From assembly GCF_009834805.1 (NCBI RefSeq), contig NZ_WVHO01000002.1, forward strand, positions 1 through 64,000: a stretch of 64,000 nt of DNA, in the 5' to 3' direction. The DNA comes from Saccharibacter sp. 17.LH.SD. GTDB lineage: Bacteria > Pseudomonadota > Alphaproteobacteria > Acetobacterales > Acetobacteraceae. This document shows, piece by piece, positions 45,579 to 54,840 of this stretch (position 1 is the stretch's first letter; each line of letters begins with the position of its first letter). The notes under the pieces were generated by a model. It worked only from the letters and a program-made list of their open reading frames with translations, did no database searches and was not told the origin of the DNA. The position numbers and the translations under genes were made by a program.

Positions 45579-46667
45579 ATGCGTATCCTCGTGGCTATGT
45601 CGGGTGGTGTTGATAGTTCTGTTGTTGCCGCTTTGTTGAAACGACAAGGCCATGAGGTCATTGGAGCAACGCTTCAACTCTATGAGCAGAACGGTCCAGC
45701 GCGACCAGGGGCGTGTTGCGCTGGGCGGGACATCATGGATGCTCGGTCGGTAGCGGATCGGATGGGCTTTCCCCATTATGTTATTGATGCAGAAAGCCGT
45801 TTTCGTGACAGTGTGATTGAAAGCTTTGCTGATTCTTACGCACGTGGTGAGACGCCGGTGCCCTGTGTTGCGTGTAATCAGGGTGTTAAATTCACGGATT
45901 TGTTGGGGCTAGCGCGTGAGCTTGGGTGTGAGGCCATGGCAACAGGCCATTATGTCAGGCGTGTTGAAGGTTCTCAGGGTGTGGAGATGCACCGTCCTGT
46001 AGATCAGGAGCGGGATCAGACATGGTTTCTTTTTGCAACCACAAGAGAGCAGCTGGATTATCTACGTTTCCCTCTAGGGGAGATGCCCACTAAGGAGCAT
46101 GTACGTGTTCTGGCAGAAGAATTTGGTCTCGATGTGGCAGCAAAGCGAGACAGCCAGGATATTTGCTTCGTTACGAATGGTTCTTATGCCAAGCTTGTTG
46201 AAGCGATGAGGCCGGAGATTGAAGGACCTGGCGATATTGTGGATGAGCAAGGCGTTGTGCTGGGACGACATGAGGGTGTAGCGCGTTATACTGTTGGTCA
46301 AAGTCGTCGTTTAGGCGATATTCATACAGCAACCGGTGAGCGTCAGGTCGTGGTACGTATTGATGCGGCACAGCGGAAAATTGTCGTTGGCCCGCGCCAT
46401 AAGCTTACCTCAGAAGGTAAGCCCTGCAAAATAGTTCTACGTGATATGAATTGGCTAATTGACGCCCCCCCCGAAGGCGTGGTCTGTGGAGTGCAACTCC
46501 GGGCACGCGAATCCTTGCGAATCGCCCGCGTCATCCCCCGTGAGGGGACACGACATGCTGAAGTCCATTTGGATGCCCCGGCTCTTGCTGCGCCGGGCCA
46601 AGCGTGCGTGTTGTATGACGGGACGCGTGTGCTGGGAGGAGGGTTCATTCTTGCGGAGGGACGCTGA
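45579..46667 (+). CDS. mnmA: tRNA-specific 2-thiouridylase MnmA
   Basis: MnmA makes 2-thiouridine at U34 of tRNAs for Lys, Glu and Gln, using ATP and persulfide sulfur originating from a cysteine desulfurase. The 362-residue protein has the PP-loop AMSGGVDSSV, the first catalytic Cys in TPVPCVACNQGVKF, the second in DSQDICFVTNGSY, and the tRNA-binding YTVGQSRRLGD. It is 7 bp after the ferredoxin gene. Codons upstream of 45579 lie inside the ferredoxin gene. Confidence 0.96.
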   Translation: MRILVAMSGGVDSSVVAALLKRQGHEVIGATLQLYEQNGPARPGACCAGRDIMDARSVADRMGFPHYVIDAESRFRDSVIESFADSYARGETPVPCVACNQGVKFTDLLGLARELGCEAMATGHYVRRVEGSQGVEMHRPVDQERDQTWFLFATTREQLDYLRFPLGEMPTKEHVRVLAEEFGLDVAAKRDSQDICFVTNGSYAKLVEAMRPEIEGPGDIVDEQGVVLGRHEGVARYTVGQSRRLGDIHTATGERQVVVRIDAAQRKIVVGPRHKLTSEGKPCKIVLRDMNWLIDAPPEGVVCGVQLRARESLRIARVIPREGTRHAEVHLDAPALAAPGQACVLYDGTRVLGGGFILAEGR

Positions 46668-46672
46668 GTTTC

Positions 46673-47341
46673 ATGGCCGGTCTGTTGCTTCTAGGGTCAC
46701 GTCGCTATTCTTCTTGGTCTTTAAGGGGATGGTTGGCTGTGCGTTTAGCCGGCCTGGACGTATCAGAAGAGGTTATTCCCCTCAAGGGGAATGGCCAAAC
46801 GGTAGAAATTCATCAGCGGTCTCCCAATCGTTTAGTGCCTTATCTTGAGCATGACCGTGCACAAATCTGGGAAAGCCTGGCTATTTGTGCCTATTGTGCA
46901 GAGATTGAACCGGCACTTTGGCCGCAAGATCGCGTGTCGCGTGCGCATGCATGGAGTGTGAGCGCGCAGATGCATGCAGGGTTCCGTGCATTACGGCAAC
47001 TCTGTCCAATGGACATGGAGCGTCAACTTCAGCCTCTTCAAGGGCTTTCTTCTGAAAATGAGGAAGCGTTGAATAACGATCTCTCTTTGCTTGGCTTTAC
47101 GTTAGAAAAGGCACTTACCCGTCAAGGTAAGGTAACGTCCTTTTTGTTTGGTGAAGCCCCAGGCGTGGCTGATTGTATGTATGCGCCAATTGCTTTGCGT
47201 ATCGCACAATATGGGTTGGAGCCTTTTCTTCCCCCTGAAGTAGTGGCTTGGTGTCAGAGATGGCGAGACCATGCTTTGATGAGACTGTGGCAGGAGTTGA
47301 GTTATAAAGAACCAGCTGCCTGGCGTCTTGGCTATACGTGA
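46673..47341 (+). CDS. Glutathione S-transferase family protein
   Basis: The 222-residue protein has a thioredoxin-fold N-terminal domain (LLLGSRRYSSWSLRGWLAV, with a Ser-rich active-site start; SPNRLVPYLE with the cis-Pro; IWESLAICAY with the Glu-Ser glutathione site). An all-helical C-terminal domain follows (FLFGEAPGVADCMYAPIALR). It probably conjugates or reduces small molecules with glutathione. It starts 6 bp after mnmA, as the last gene of the desulfurase-ferredoxin-mnmA unit; a small hairpin with T tract follows. Confidence 0.88.
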   Translation: MAGLLLLGSRRYSSWSLRGWLAVRLAGLDVSEEVIPLKGNGQTVEIHQRSPNRLVPYLEHDRAQIWESLAICAYCAEIEPALWPQDRVSRAHAWSVSAQMHAGFRALRQLCPMDMERQLQPLQGLSSENEEALNNDLSLLGFTLEKALTRQGKVTSFLFGEAPGVADCMYAPIALRIAQYGLEPFLPPEVVAWCQRWRDHALMRLWQELSYKEPAAWRLGYT

Positions 47342-47352
47342 TGGGCTTTTTT

Positions 47353-47370
47353 CCGTTTTAAAACGGTTTT
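47353..47370 (+). terminator. Weak terminator after the glutathione transferase gene
   Basis: A 14-bp palindrome, CCGTTTTAAAACGG, is followed by four T and preceded by six T, 12 bp after the stop codon. The stem is only about 5 bp with a 4-nt loop, so termination may be partial. Confidence 0.45.
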
Positions 47371-47558
47371 CGCGTCGCTCACGTCATCCTGATTCGAGGT
47401 GTTCCTGTTGATCGTATTTTGAGAAGAAAAGACTTTTTTCTGCAAGATATACGATGGATATTACCGCTTCTCACGATGATGTGGTTGGATAGTTTGTGAG
47501 TGTTTTTTCCGAAAATAGATCGGGATTTTTGCTACGACATTTTCTGAGGGTAACGGCT

Positions 47559-50500
47559 ATGGCATATTTTTCTCAGCACCTTGATTCTATACCAAAACGT
47601 TCAGCGCTACGCACAGCCATTACCCAACATACGCGATATCCAGAAGAGCGCTGTATGGCGACTTTGCTGCCAGAGGCAGAACTGAGCAGCGAAGAAGAAA
47701 AGGCAGTAACATCCATTGCATTAGACCTCGCTCGTGCTTTGCGTGATAATCGTCATCCAGGATTGGTTGAAACGTTAGTGCAAGAATTTAGCCTCGCTTC
47801 TGATGAAGGGGTGGCGCTTATGAGCATGGCAGAGGCACTATTGCGGACGCCTGATCATGCAACGCGCGATGCACTGATTCGAGATCAGCTGAGTGTGGGG
47901 GATTGGTTGTCTCATGCTGGGCGTAATCAAGGCATTATCGTTAACGCAGCCTCGTGGGGGTTAGCGCTTACCGGTAAGATAATCGCACCAGAACATCGTG
48001 TTGGCGTTGTGCATGATTTGGTACGGCGTCGTGGTGAACCCGTTGTGCGTCAAGCTATGCAGTTCACAATGCAGATGATGGGTGGCCAATTTGTTCTTGG
48101 GCAGAGCATCTCACAAGCTCTCAAGGCGGCGAAGAAGCGAGAGGAATTGGGCTTCACCTATTCCTACGATATGCTGGGTGAAGCTGCGTTAGATCAGACA
48201 GATTGTGAGAAGTATCAGGCAGCTTATCATGAAGCTTTAGAGAAAATTGGGCGTCGCGCCATGGGAAATGGCATGCATGAGCGCCCAGGTTTGTCGATTA
48301 AGCTTTCAGCGCTTCATCCACGTTTTTACCGCTCTCAGCGGGATCGTGTTATGCATGAGTTGCTTCCAGTGGTGAAGCAATTAGCGCTTCGGGCTCAGCA
48401 TTATAATATCGGCCTCAATATTGATGCTGAGGAGAGTGAGCGTCTTGAGCTCATGCTCGACATTTTAGAGGCTCTGTGCCGTGATCCTGATCTGGCAGGT
48501 TGGGATGGTATTGGCATTGTGGTCCAGGCTTATGGTCGTCGGGCTCCTTTGGTATTGGATTATATCATTGAGCTGGCTCGTGAGACGAAGCATCGCATCA
48601 TGGTCCGGCTGGTTAAAGGCGCTTATTGGGATAGCGAAATTAAGAAAGCACAGGTGGATGGTGCGGAAGATTTCCCGCTCTTTACGCGGAAATGCCATAC
48701 GGATGTGAGCTATCTGGCGTGCGCACGTAAATTGTTAAAGGCGACAGATGCTGTTTTCCCGCAATTTGCAACGCATAACGCACGGACGGTGGCGTCTATT
48801 TATACGATTGCAGGTAAAGATTTTTATCCCGGTCAGTATGAGTTTCAGTGCTTACATGGCATGGGAGAGGCACTGTACGGAGAGGTTGTTGGGCCGCATA
48901 AACTGAATCGCCCTTGCCGTATTTATGCGCCGGTTGGAACATACGATACGCTGTTGGCGTATTTGGTGAGACGTTTGCTTGAAAATGGGGCGAACTCTTC
49001 CTTCGTCAATTTGTTGGGTGATTCTTCTGTAACATTAGAAGAGTTGGTGGAAGATCCCGTTGCGATTACCCGCCGATTCAGCCCTGTTGGTGCTGGACAT
49101 ACAGGAATTCGGCAGCCGAAAGATCTTTTTGGTGAAGAGCGAAAGAATTCCGAAGGAATGGATCTAACGGATGAATCTGTTTTGCAGTCACTGCGGGATG
49201 GGTTATTGGCGCTGCCGGAGCAAATTGATGCTGTACCATTAATTCCAGGGCGGTCTCTTCAGGCACAGATCTTCCCCGTTTTCAATCCGGCGGATCGGAA
49301 TGATCAGGTCGGTACCGTGCAGCGTGCGTCCGTTAGTGACGTTTCTCAGGCTGTGAAACAGGCTGAAGAAGCTTTCTCAACATGGTCAGCGAAAGAACCT
49401 GCTGAACGGGCTCTTATTTTAGAGCGTGCGGCTGATTTGTTAGAGAAAAATACGGTCTCTTTCCTTGGGCTTGCTGTGCGTGAAGCCGGGAAGTCTTACG
49501 CAAATGCTGTAGGGGAAGTACGTGAGGCTGTTGATTTCTTGCGGTATTATGCCGCGCAGATCAAACGTGACTTCAATAATGCAACGCATCGGCCATTAGG
49601 TGCGATTGTTTGTATTAGCCCATGGAATTTCCCTCTTGCTATTTTCTTGGGACAGATTTCGGCAGCACTGGCTGCGGGGAACACAGTTTTAGCAAAACCA
49701 GCAGAGGAAACGCCTCTTATTGCCATGCAGGCTGTGAAGCTCATGCATGAAGCCGGTGTGCCAGAGGATGTCCTGCAATATCTTCCGGGTGAGGGGGATG
49801 TTGGTGCCGCCTTGGTGGCTGATGAACGTATTGCTGGTGTGATGTTCACAGGGTCAACGGCTGTAGCGCAATCTATTGCACGGCAGTTGGTGGGGCGTTT
49901 GGGGCGTAATGGTCAGCCCGTTCCACTGGTGGCAGAGACAGGCGGTCTTAATGCCATGATTGTGGATTCATCAGCTCTACCAGAGCAGGTTGTTACGGAT
50001 ATTGTGACATCAGCTTTTGATAGTGCTGGTCAGCGTTGTTCAGCCTTACGACTGCTGTGCGTTCAAGAAGAAGCGGCAGAGCGTGTTGTTTCTCTTTTGA
50101 AAGGGACCATGGAGCAATTGCGCATTGGTGCCCCAGCTAAATTAGAGACAGATGTGGGCCCTGTGATTAGTGAACAGGCTAAGGCAGGAATTGTCGCGCA
50201 TATTGAAGCGATGCGGGCGCGTAATTATGCGGTTCACGAAGCACCGATGACGGCGGAAGCAGAGCAAGGTTCGTTCGTTGCGCCAACGTTGATTGAGGTA
50301 CACACAGTAGAAGATATTGGACAGGAAGTTTTTGGTCCTGTCTTGCATGTATTGCGCTATCCTCGCCGCGGTTTAAATGACCTGGTCGATGCCATTAACA
50401 ATAGTGGTTATGGATTGACGTTTGGCGTGCATAGCCGTGTGTCTTCAACCATCAATCAGCTTGTTGAACGTGTTGAGGCTGGTAACGTTTATGTAAATCG

Positions 50501-51188
50501 CAATATTGTTGGTGCGATTGTGGGGGTTCAACCTTTTGGGGGGCGTGGGCTTTCAGGAACAGGGCCAAAAGCCGGTGGTCCACTGGCTCTGCGTCGTCAA
50601 ATTGCTGAAGCTCCTCTAGTTCCATTGGCTCGGACGGGAACTCTTCCTGCGATGGCGCGTTCCTGGCTGCTATGGTTGGGCGTAGAAAATCGCACACTTG
50701 CTCAGAATGTGACGCCTTGGATGGAACATGGTCTTCTGGGTCAAACAGTGGAACTTCCATCTCCTGTCGGGGAAGCCAACACATATAGTTTGCAGCCTCG
50801 CGGGCGCATTTTAGCGATTGCAGAGAGTGATGAAGCTCTTAAAAAGATCGTTAGCTATGCGGTTAGCTGTGGCAATGAGGTGGCTTTACTCAGTACACCA
50901 GATGTTCTGAAGAGCTTTGAGACGATGCCTGATGTGCTACGTGAGGTGATCCGTCCGGTCACAGACAAAAGTGATATCGCGGCTTGCTCTGTGATTGTAG
51001 CGGAGAAACTCAATGGGCTTGTATGGCAGATTGTAGGGGATCTTTTGCAGGATATTTCTCAGTCTATCCCCATGGTGTATATGGCAGATGAGAAGACGTT
51101 ACGGCCAGAGTTTCTGTTGGAAGAGAAGGTCGTGAGCACAAACATCGCGGCTGTTGGCGGTAATGCTCAATTGCTTGCTTTGATCTAA
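47559..51188 (+). CDS. putA: Bifunctional proline dehydrogenase / glutamate-semialdehyde dehydrogenase
   Basis: PutA oxidises proline to glutamate in two steps with substrate channelling. The 1209-residue protein has an FAD-binding proline dehydrogenase barrel (about 150-470; GLSIKLSALHPRF, VKGAYWDSEIKKA, FATHNART) and an NAD-dependent aldehyde dehydrogenase (about 570-1000; PWNFPLAIFLGQISAA, PLVAETGGLNAMI, catalytic Cys in AGQRCSALR). A C-terminal extension of roughly 190 residues is typical of long PutAs. No ribbon-helix-helix DNA-binding domain precedes the N-terminal arm, so it should not self-repress. ATG 47559 has a GAGGG site 8 nt upstream; earlier in-frame codons lack one. Confidence 0.95.
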   Translation: MAYFSQHLDSIPKRSALRTAITQHTRYPEERCMATLLPEAELSSEEEKAVTSIALDLARALRDNRHPGLVETLVQEFSLASDEGVALMSMAEALLRTPDHATRDALIRDQLSVGDWLSHAGRNQGIIVNAASWGLALTGKIIAPEHRVGVVHDLVRRRGEPVVRQAMQFTMQMMGGQFVLGQSISQALKAAKKREELGFTYSYDMLGEAALDQTDCEKYQAAYHEALEKIGRRAMGNGMHERPGLSIKLSALHPRFYRSQRDRVMHELLPVVKQLALRAQHYNIGLNIDAEESERLELMLDILEALCRDPDLAGWDGIGIVVQAYGRRAPLVLDYIIELARETKHRIMVRLVKGAYWDSEIKKAQVDGAEDFPLFTRKCHTDVSYLACARKLLKATDAVFPQFATHNARTVASIYTIAGKDFYPGQYEFQCLHGMGEALYGEVVGPHKLNRPCRIYAPVGTYDTLLAYLVRRLLENGANSSFVNLLGDSSVTLEELVEDPVAITRRFSPVGAGHTGIRQPKDLFGEERKNSEGMDLTDESVLQSLRDGLLALPEQIDAVPLIPGRSLQAQIFPVFNPADRNDQVGTVQRASVSDVSQAVKQAEEAFSTWSAKEPAERALILERAADLLEKNTVSFLGLAVREAGKSYANAVGEVREAVDFLRYYAAQIKRDFNNATHRPLGAIVCISPWNFPLAIFLGQISAALAAGNTVLAKPAEETPLIAMQAVKLMHEAGVPEDVLQYLPGEGDVGAALVADERIAGVMFTGSTAVAQSIARQLVGRLGRNGQPVPLVAETGGLNAMIVDSSALPEQVVTDIVTSAFDSAGQRCSALRLLCVQEEAAERVVSLLKGTMEQLRIGAPAKLETDVGPVISEQAKAGIVAHIEAMRARNYAVHEAPMTAEAEQGSFVAPTLIEVHTVEDIGQEVFGPVLHVLRYPRRGLNDLVDAINNSGYGLTFGVHSRVSSTINQLVERVEAGNVYVNRNIVGAIVGVQPFGGRGLSGTGPKAGGPLALRRQIAEAPLVPLARTGTLPAMARSWLLWLGVENRTLAQNVTPWMEHGLLGQTVELPSPVGEANTYSLQPRGRILAIAESDEALKKIVSYAVSCGNEVALLSTPDVLKSFETMPDVLREVIRPVTDKSDIAACSVIVAEKLNGLVWQIVGDLLQDISQSIPMVYMADEKTLRPEFLLEEKVVSTNIAAVGGNAQLLALI

Positions 51189-51207
51189 AAGAGATCGTTA
51201 TCTCAGC

Positions 51208-51237
51208 AAAAAGCCCTCTTATTTAAGAGGGCTTTTT
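51208..51237 (+). terminator. Terminator of putA
   Basis: A 13-bp stem (51208-51220 with 51225-51237) has a 4-nt loop, ATTT, and runs of A and T at its ends. It lies 20 bp after putA and can also act for convergent oxyR. Confidence 0.92.
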
Positions 51238-51307
51238 TATAGGCATACAATCATACGGTAGTATTATTTTTTGGTCACTAAATATTAATGAACTGAATTA
51301 TCTCCTA

Positions 51308-52255
51308 TTAATGGCGTTTGTCCGTTGTTTTGTATGGGATGCAGCCCGCTGGTGTTGCGGCACGCAGGAATTGTGCGAGTTCTCGAAAGGAGCTTGCTCG
51401 TGGGTCTGAGGTGCGCCACATGAGACTGATCGTGCGATAGGCTTCAGTGTCATCAAGCTCGCGCAAGGTAACGAGTCCTTCGAATTCGGAGCGATTCTTA
51501 AGGGCTAAGCGAGGAATGAGAGAAAAGCCTTCCCCTGCGCCGATCATATGCCAAAGCATTTCCAGGCTTGTGGCTAAACGCTGGTCTTGAGGGCGGAAAC
51601 TGCTTGGGCAGATAGAGAGTGCTTGTTCGCGGAGGCAATGACCATCTTCCAAAAGAAGAAGATCTGAGCGCCCGAGATCGCTTACGGTGATCTTATCTTT
51701 GTGTGCTAGCTCATGGTTTTTGGGAAAGACAGCAATAAAGGGCTCTTTAAAAAGAGGTTCTTGTTCTAGAGAATCTGAGAAGGGAGTAGGGGCAAGAAAA
51801 GCAACATCCAAATCTCCCTGGCGTAATGATTGCACGAGGGGACTCGTTTGTTTTTCACTCAGACGCAACCCGAGTTGGGAATATTCCTGCCGTAGATAAT
51901 TGAGAAGCCCAGGAATATAATATGGCCCAAGCGTTGGGATCACCCCAATATGGAGTAATCCATCCAGCGGTCCTGTATGGGCTCGAGCAACTTCGAGGAG
52001 ATTCCGTGCAGAGGCTAGCACTTCGCGCCCGAGAGAGATGAGACGCGCTCCCTCCGGAGTTGGAGCGACGTGACGGCGTGAGCGCTCAAAAAGTGTGACA
52101 TTGAGCAACTGTTCAAGTTTACGTACTTGCTCAGATAGTCCTGCTTGGCTGACGCCACATCGTTCCGCAGCACGGGAAAAGTTACGTAAGTCATCAACGG
52201 CGACGACGTATTCGATGTCCCTAAGAGAGAGACCGGAAAGTGGTACATAAGACAT
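51308..52255 (-). CDS. oxyR: Hydrogen-peroxide sensor OxyR (LysR family)
   Basis: OxyR activates antioxidant genes when peroxide forms a disulfide between two cysteines. The 315-residue protein has an N-terminal winged helix-turn-helix (FSRAAERCGVSQAGLSEQVR) and a regulatory domain with the redox pair in LLEDGHCLREQALSIC, the spacing seen in OxyR proteins. It is divergent from ahpC, its classic target. Around its own start codon a CTATA-N12-TATAG symmetry (52259-52280) could be part of an OxyR site, but I rate that low. Confidence 0.94.
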   Translation of the reverse strand: MSYVPLSGLSLRDIEYVVAVDDLRNFSRAAERCGVSQAGLSEQVRKLEQLLNVTLFERSRRHVAPTPEGARLISLGREVLASARNLLEVARAHTGPLDGLLHIGVIPTLGPYYIPGLLNYLRQEYSQLGLRLSEKQTSPLVQSLRQGDLDVAFLAPTPFSDSLEQEPLFKEPFIAVFPKNHELAHKDKITVSDLGRSDLLLLEDGHCLREQALSICPSSFRPQDQRLATSLEMLWHMIGAGEGFSLIPRLALKNRSEFEGLVTLRELDDTEAYRTISLMWRTSDPRASSFRELAQFLRAATPAGCIPYKTTDKRH

Positions 52256-52406
52256 AGGCTATAGATAATCACAGTTATAGGCAGGGGGAAGGGGTTTAAA
52301 AAAGAAGACTTGCAGAAACTGATAAAGGTTCGCATTTAGTAAAGGGACCCGAGGGGTGGTGCACATCAAGGTAGCTTGTCAGCCACTCTTCTTGGTAAAG
52401 TCCTAC

Positions 52407-52424
52407 AGCGTGGTTCGCCACGTT
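52407..52424 (+). promoter_or_regulatory. UUCG-tetraloop hairpin in ahpC leader
   Basis: AGCGTGG-TTCG-CCACGTT folds as a 7-bp stem (one G-U) capped by the very stable UUCG loop, about 40 nt before the ahpC ATG. No T tract follows. It could stabilise the ahpC mRNA 5' end or modulate translation. Confidence 0.5.
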
Positions 52425-52464
52425 AGTGTGAGCAAGACAAATTTCTCATAAACGGGAGGGTTTC

Positions 52465-53037
52465 ATGCCTGCTATCGGTTCCCAGGTAAAATCATTCGAA
52501 GCTGATGCGTTTCGCGATGGTAAATTTCTTAAAGTTTCAGATTCTGACCTACGCGGTAAGTGGTCTGTTGTGTTCTTTTACCCAGCTGACTTCACGTTCG
52601 TTTGCCCAACCGAGCTCGAAGATTTGGCTGAAAACTATGCAACATTCCAGAAGCTAGGTGTTGAAATTTATTCCGTTTCTACGGACAAGCATTTCACGCA
52701 CAAAGCATGGCACGATACATCACCAGCGATTGGTAAAGTAAAATACACCATGATTGGTGACCCTTCAGGCCATATTGCGCGTAACTTCGATGTACTGATC
52801 AATGATGGCAGCCACGTTGCAGAACGTGCGACGTTCTTGATTGATCCAGAAGGTGCAATTCAGTACATCGAAATCACCTCTGGTGGTGTTGGTCGTAGTG
52901 CAGAAGAGTTGATTGATAAGGTTCGTGCAGCTCAGTACGTGGCGTCTCACCCAGGTGAAGTCTGCCCAGCAAAATGGAAAGAAGGTGGTTCCACAGCAAC
53001 GCTGAACCCATCTCTCGACCTTATCGGTAAAATCTGA
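52465..53037 (+). CDS. ahpC: Alkyl hydroperoxide reductase peroxiredoxin AhpC
   Basis: AhpC reduces hydrogen peroxide and organic peroxides. The 190-residue typical 2-Cys peroxiredoxin has the peroxidatic Cys in DFTFVCPTELED and the resolving Cys in GEVCPAKW near the C-terminus. An AACGGGAGGG ribosome site lies just before the ATG. It is followed by a strong intercistronic hairpin, then ahpF. It is divergent from oxyR, which very likely activates it under peroxide stress. Confidence 0.98.
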   Translation: MPAIGSQVKSFEADAFRDGKFLKVSDSDLRGKWSVVFFYPADFTFVCPTELEDLAENYATFQKLGVEIYSVSTDKHFTHKAWHDTSPAIGKVKYTMIGDPSGHIARNFDVLINDGSHVAERATFLIDPEGAIQYIEITSGGVGRSAEELIDKVRAAQYVASHPGEVCPAKWKEGGSTATLNPSLDLIGKI

Positions 53038-53059
53038 TCCCTGTCACTTTTAACTGAGT

Positions 53060-53094
53060 GGTAGGGCCAGAAGAGGACAGCCTCTGGCCCTACC
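53060..53094 (+). terminator. Intercistronic hairpin between ahpC and ahpF
   Basis: A perfect 12-bp G+C-rich stem (GGTAGGGCCAGA at 53060-53071 with TCTGGCCCTACC at 53083-53094) closes an 11-nt loop. No T tract follows, so it is more likely a partial terminator or an mRNA 3'-end stabiliser that keeps ahpC transcript more abundant than ahpF. Confidence 0.6.
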
Positions 53095-53194
53095 GCCAAA
53101 AGGGAGGGCGTGCCAATGATGCGAGGCGCGCCTTTCTCATCTCTGAGCCTGATCTTTCTGCTTTTGTTCTGCTCTCCAGCTTTGAGGAAATTGC

Positions 53195-54748
53195 ATGTTA
53201 ACTGACGATCTTAAAACGCAACTGAAGGGATATCTCCAGCACCTACGCCAAGATATCGTACTCGAGTCGTCACTAGGCGACGACGACAAGTCCCGCGAGA
53301 TGCGAGATCTTCTTAACGAAATTTCCGAACTTTCTGACAAGGTATACCTTAAAGAGGGTGGCAATGACAAGCGACGTCCATCATTCTTGATCCGTCGTGT
53401 CGATTCTGATGTGCAAGTGTGCTTCGCAGGGTTACCTCTCGGTCATGAATTCACGTCTTTGGTTTTGGCATTGCTGCAAGTCGGTGGGCATCCACCGAAA
53501 ATTGAAGCTGATCAAGTAGAGCAGATTAAGGCGCTGGATGGGGATTTCCATTTCGAGACCTATTTCTCTCTTTCCTGTCACAATTGCCCAGACGTCGTGC
53601 AGGCCCTCAACACAATGAGTGTGTTGAATTCGAAGATTCGTCACACGGCGATTGATGGTGCTCTATTTCAGGATGAAGTCGAGGCACGAGATGTGCGTTC
53701 TGTGCCTCAGGTCTTCCTTAATGGTGAGCCATTTTCCAGTGGGCGTATGGATCTTGAGCAGATCCTGGCGAAAGTTGATACAGCAGGGGCAGCTCGTTCA
53801 GCTGAAAAACTGAATGATGAGGCACCTTTTGATACATTAGTGATTGGTTCAGGTCCGGCGGGTTGTGCTGCAGCTGTGTATATGGCTCGGAAGGGCGTTC
53901 GCACAGGATTGTTGGCAGAACGCTTTGGCGGGCAGGTCAATGATACTTCTGGGATTGAGAATTTTATTTCTATCACAGAAACCGATGGTCCTACCTTGGC
54001 ACGCAATTTAGAGCAGCATGTTCGTAGCTATGATGTACGTGTTATTACAGGGCAATTGGCAGAGAAATTGATCCCAGCTTCTGAAGAAGGTGGTCTGCAC
54101 GAGGTTGTGCTCGCAAGCGGTGCGCATTTGAAAGCTCGGACTATTATTGTGGCGACAGGTGCACGGTGGCGTCAGCTTAATGTGCCGGGTGAAGAAGATT
54201 ATCGTACGCGTGGTGTCGCTTATTGCCCACATTGTGATGGTCCATTCTTTAAGGATCGTCCAGTCGCTGTTGCTGGTGGCGGAAATAGCGGTGTTGAGGC
54301 GGCGATTGATCTCGCTGGTGTCGTCTCTCACGTAACACTCCTGCAATATGATTCTGAGCTGACTGCCGATAAAGTATTGCAAGAAAAAGTCCGGAGCCTA
54401 CCGAACGTTAACGTCGTGGTGAATGCAAAAACCACCGAGGTTAAGGGAGATGGTAAGAAAATGACCGGCTTAAGCTGGGAAAATGTTAAGGATGGGACGA
54501 CAAACAGCGTAGAGCTGGATGGTATTTTTGTGCAGATCGGTTTGTTACCGAACACGGAATGGCTCAAAGGTACGGTTGAGACATCACGTGTTGGTGAGAT
54601 TGTCATTGATGAGCGGTGCCGTACGTCCATCCCAGGTATTTTTGCGGCTGGTGATGCAACGACAGTGCCGTATAAGCAGATTATTATTGCTTCCGGTGAA
54701 GGAGCTAAGGCCGCTCTATCTGCGTTTGATTATATTATTCGCGCATAA
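53195..54748 (+). CDS. ahpF: Alkyl hydroperoxide reductase subunit F
   Basis: AhpF passes electrons from NADH through FAD and two disulfide centres to AhpC. The 517-residue flavoprotein has an N-terminal double-thioredoxin-fold domain with the CxxC centre in LSCHNCPDV, and a thioredoxin-reductase-like part with the FAD site [12 protein letters not shown], the redox CxxC in [10 protein letters not shown], the NAD(P) site [12 protein letters not shown] and the closing FAD motif [15 protein letters not shown]. It starts 157 bp after ahpC behind the hairpin, with an AGGAA ribosome site. Confidence 0.97.
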   Translation: MLTDDLKTQLKGYLQHLRQDIVLESSLGDDDKSREMRDLLNEISELSDKVYLKEGGNDKRRPSFLIRRVDSDVQVCFAGLPLGHEFTSLVLALLQVGGHPPKIEADQVEQIKALDGDFHFETYFSLSCHNCPDVVQALNTMSVLNSKIRHTAIDGALFQDEVEARDVRSVPQVFLNGEPFSSGRMDLEQILAKVDTAGAARSAEKLNDEAPFDTLVIGSGPAGCAAAVYMARKGVRTGLLAERFGGQVNDTSGIENFISITETDGPTLARNLEQHVRSYDVRVITGQLAEKLIPASEEGGLHEVVLASGAHLKARTIIVATGARWRQLNVPGEEDYRTRGVAYCPHCDGPFFKDRPVAVAGGGNSGVEAAIDLAGVVSHVTLLQYDSELTADKVLQEKVRSLPNVNVVVNAKTTEVKGDGKKMTGLSWENVKDGTTNSVELDGIFVQIGLLPNTEWLKGTVETSRVGEIVIDERCRTSIPGIFAAGDATTVPYKQIIIASGEGAKAALSAFDYIIRA

Positions 54749-54789
54749 TATGCGGTGAGCTGTTTTGTAGAATAAGAAAACATTAAAGG

Positions 54790-54827
54790 AGAGGGCTGAT
54801 TCTTGGAAAGAGAATCAGCCCTCTTTA
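54790..54827 (+). terminator. Terminator of ahpF
   Basis: A 14-bp perfect stem (54790-54803 with 54811-54824) has a 7-nt loop and a short T-rich tail. It lies between ahpF and the convergent Mrr-like gene. Confidence 0.85.
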
Positions 54828-54840
54828 TCTGTGTAGAGGG

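Noticed and set aside
52256-52290. Full OxyR binding site at the oxyR start
   Set aside because: Only a 5-bp CTATA/TATAG symmetry could be matched; the four-part ATAG-type OxyR pattern is not complete, so it is mentioned only within the oxyR entry.
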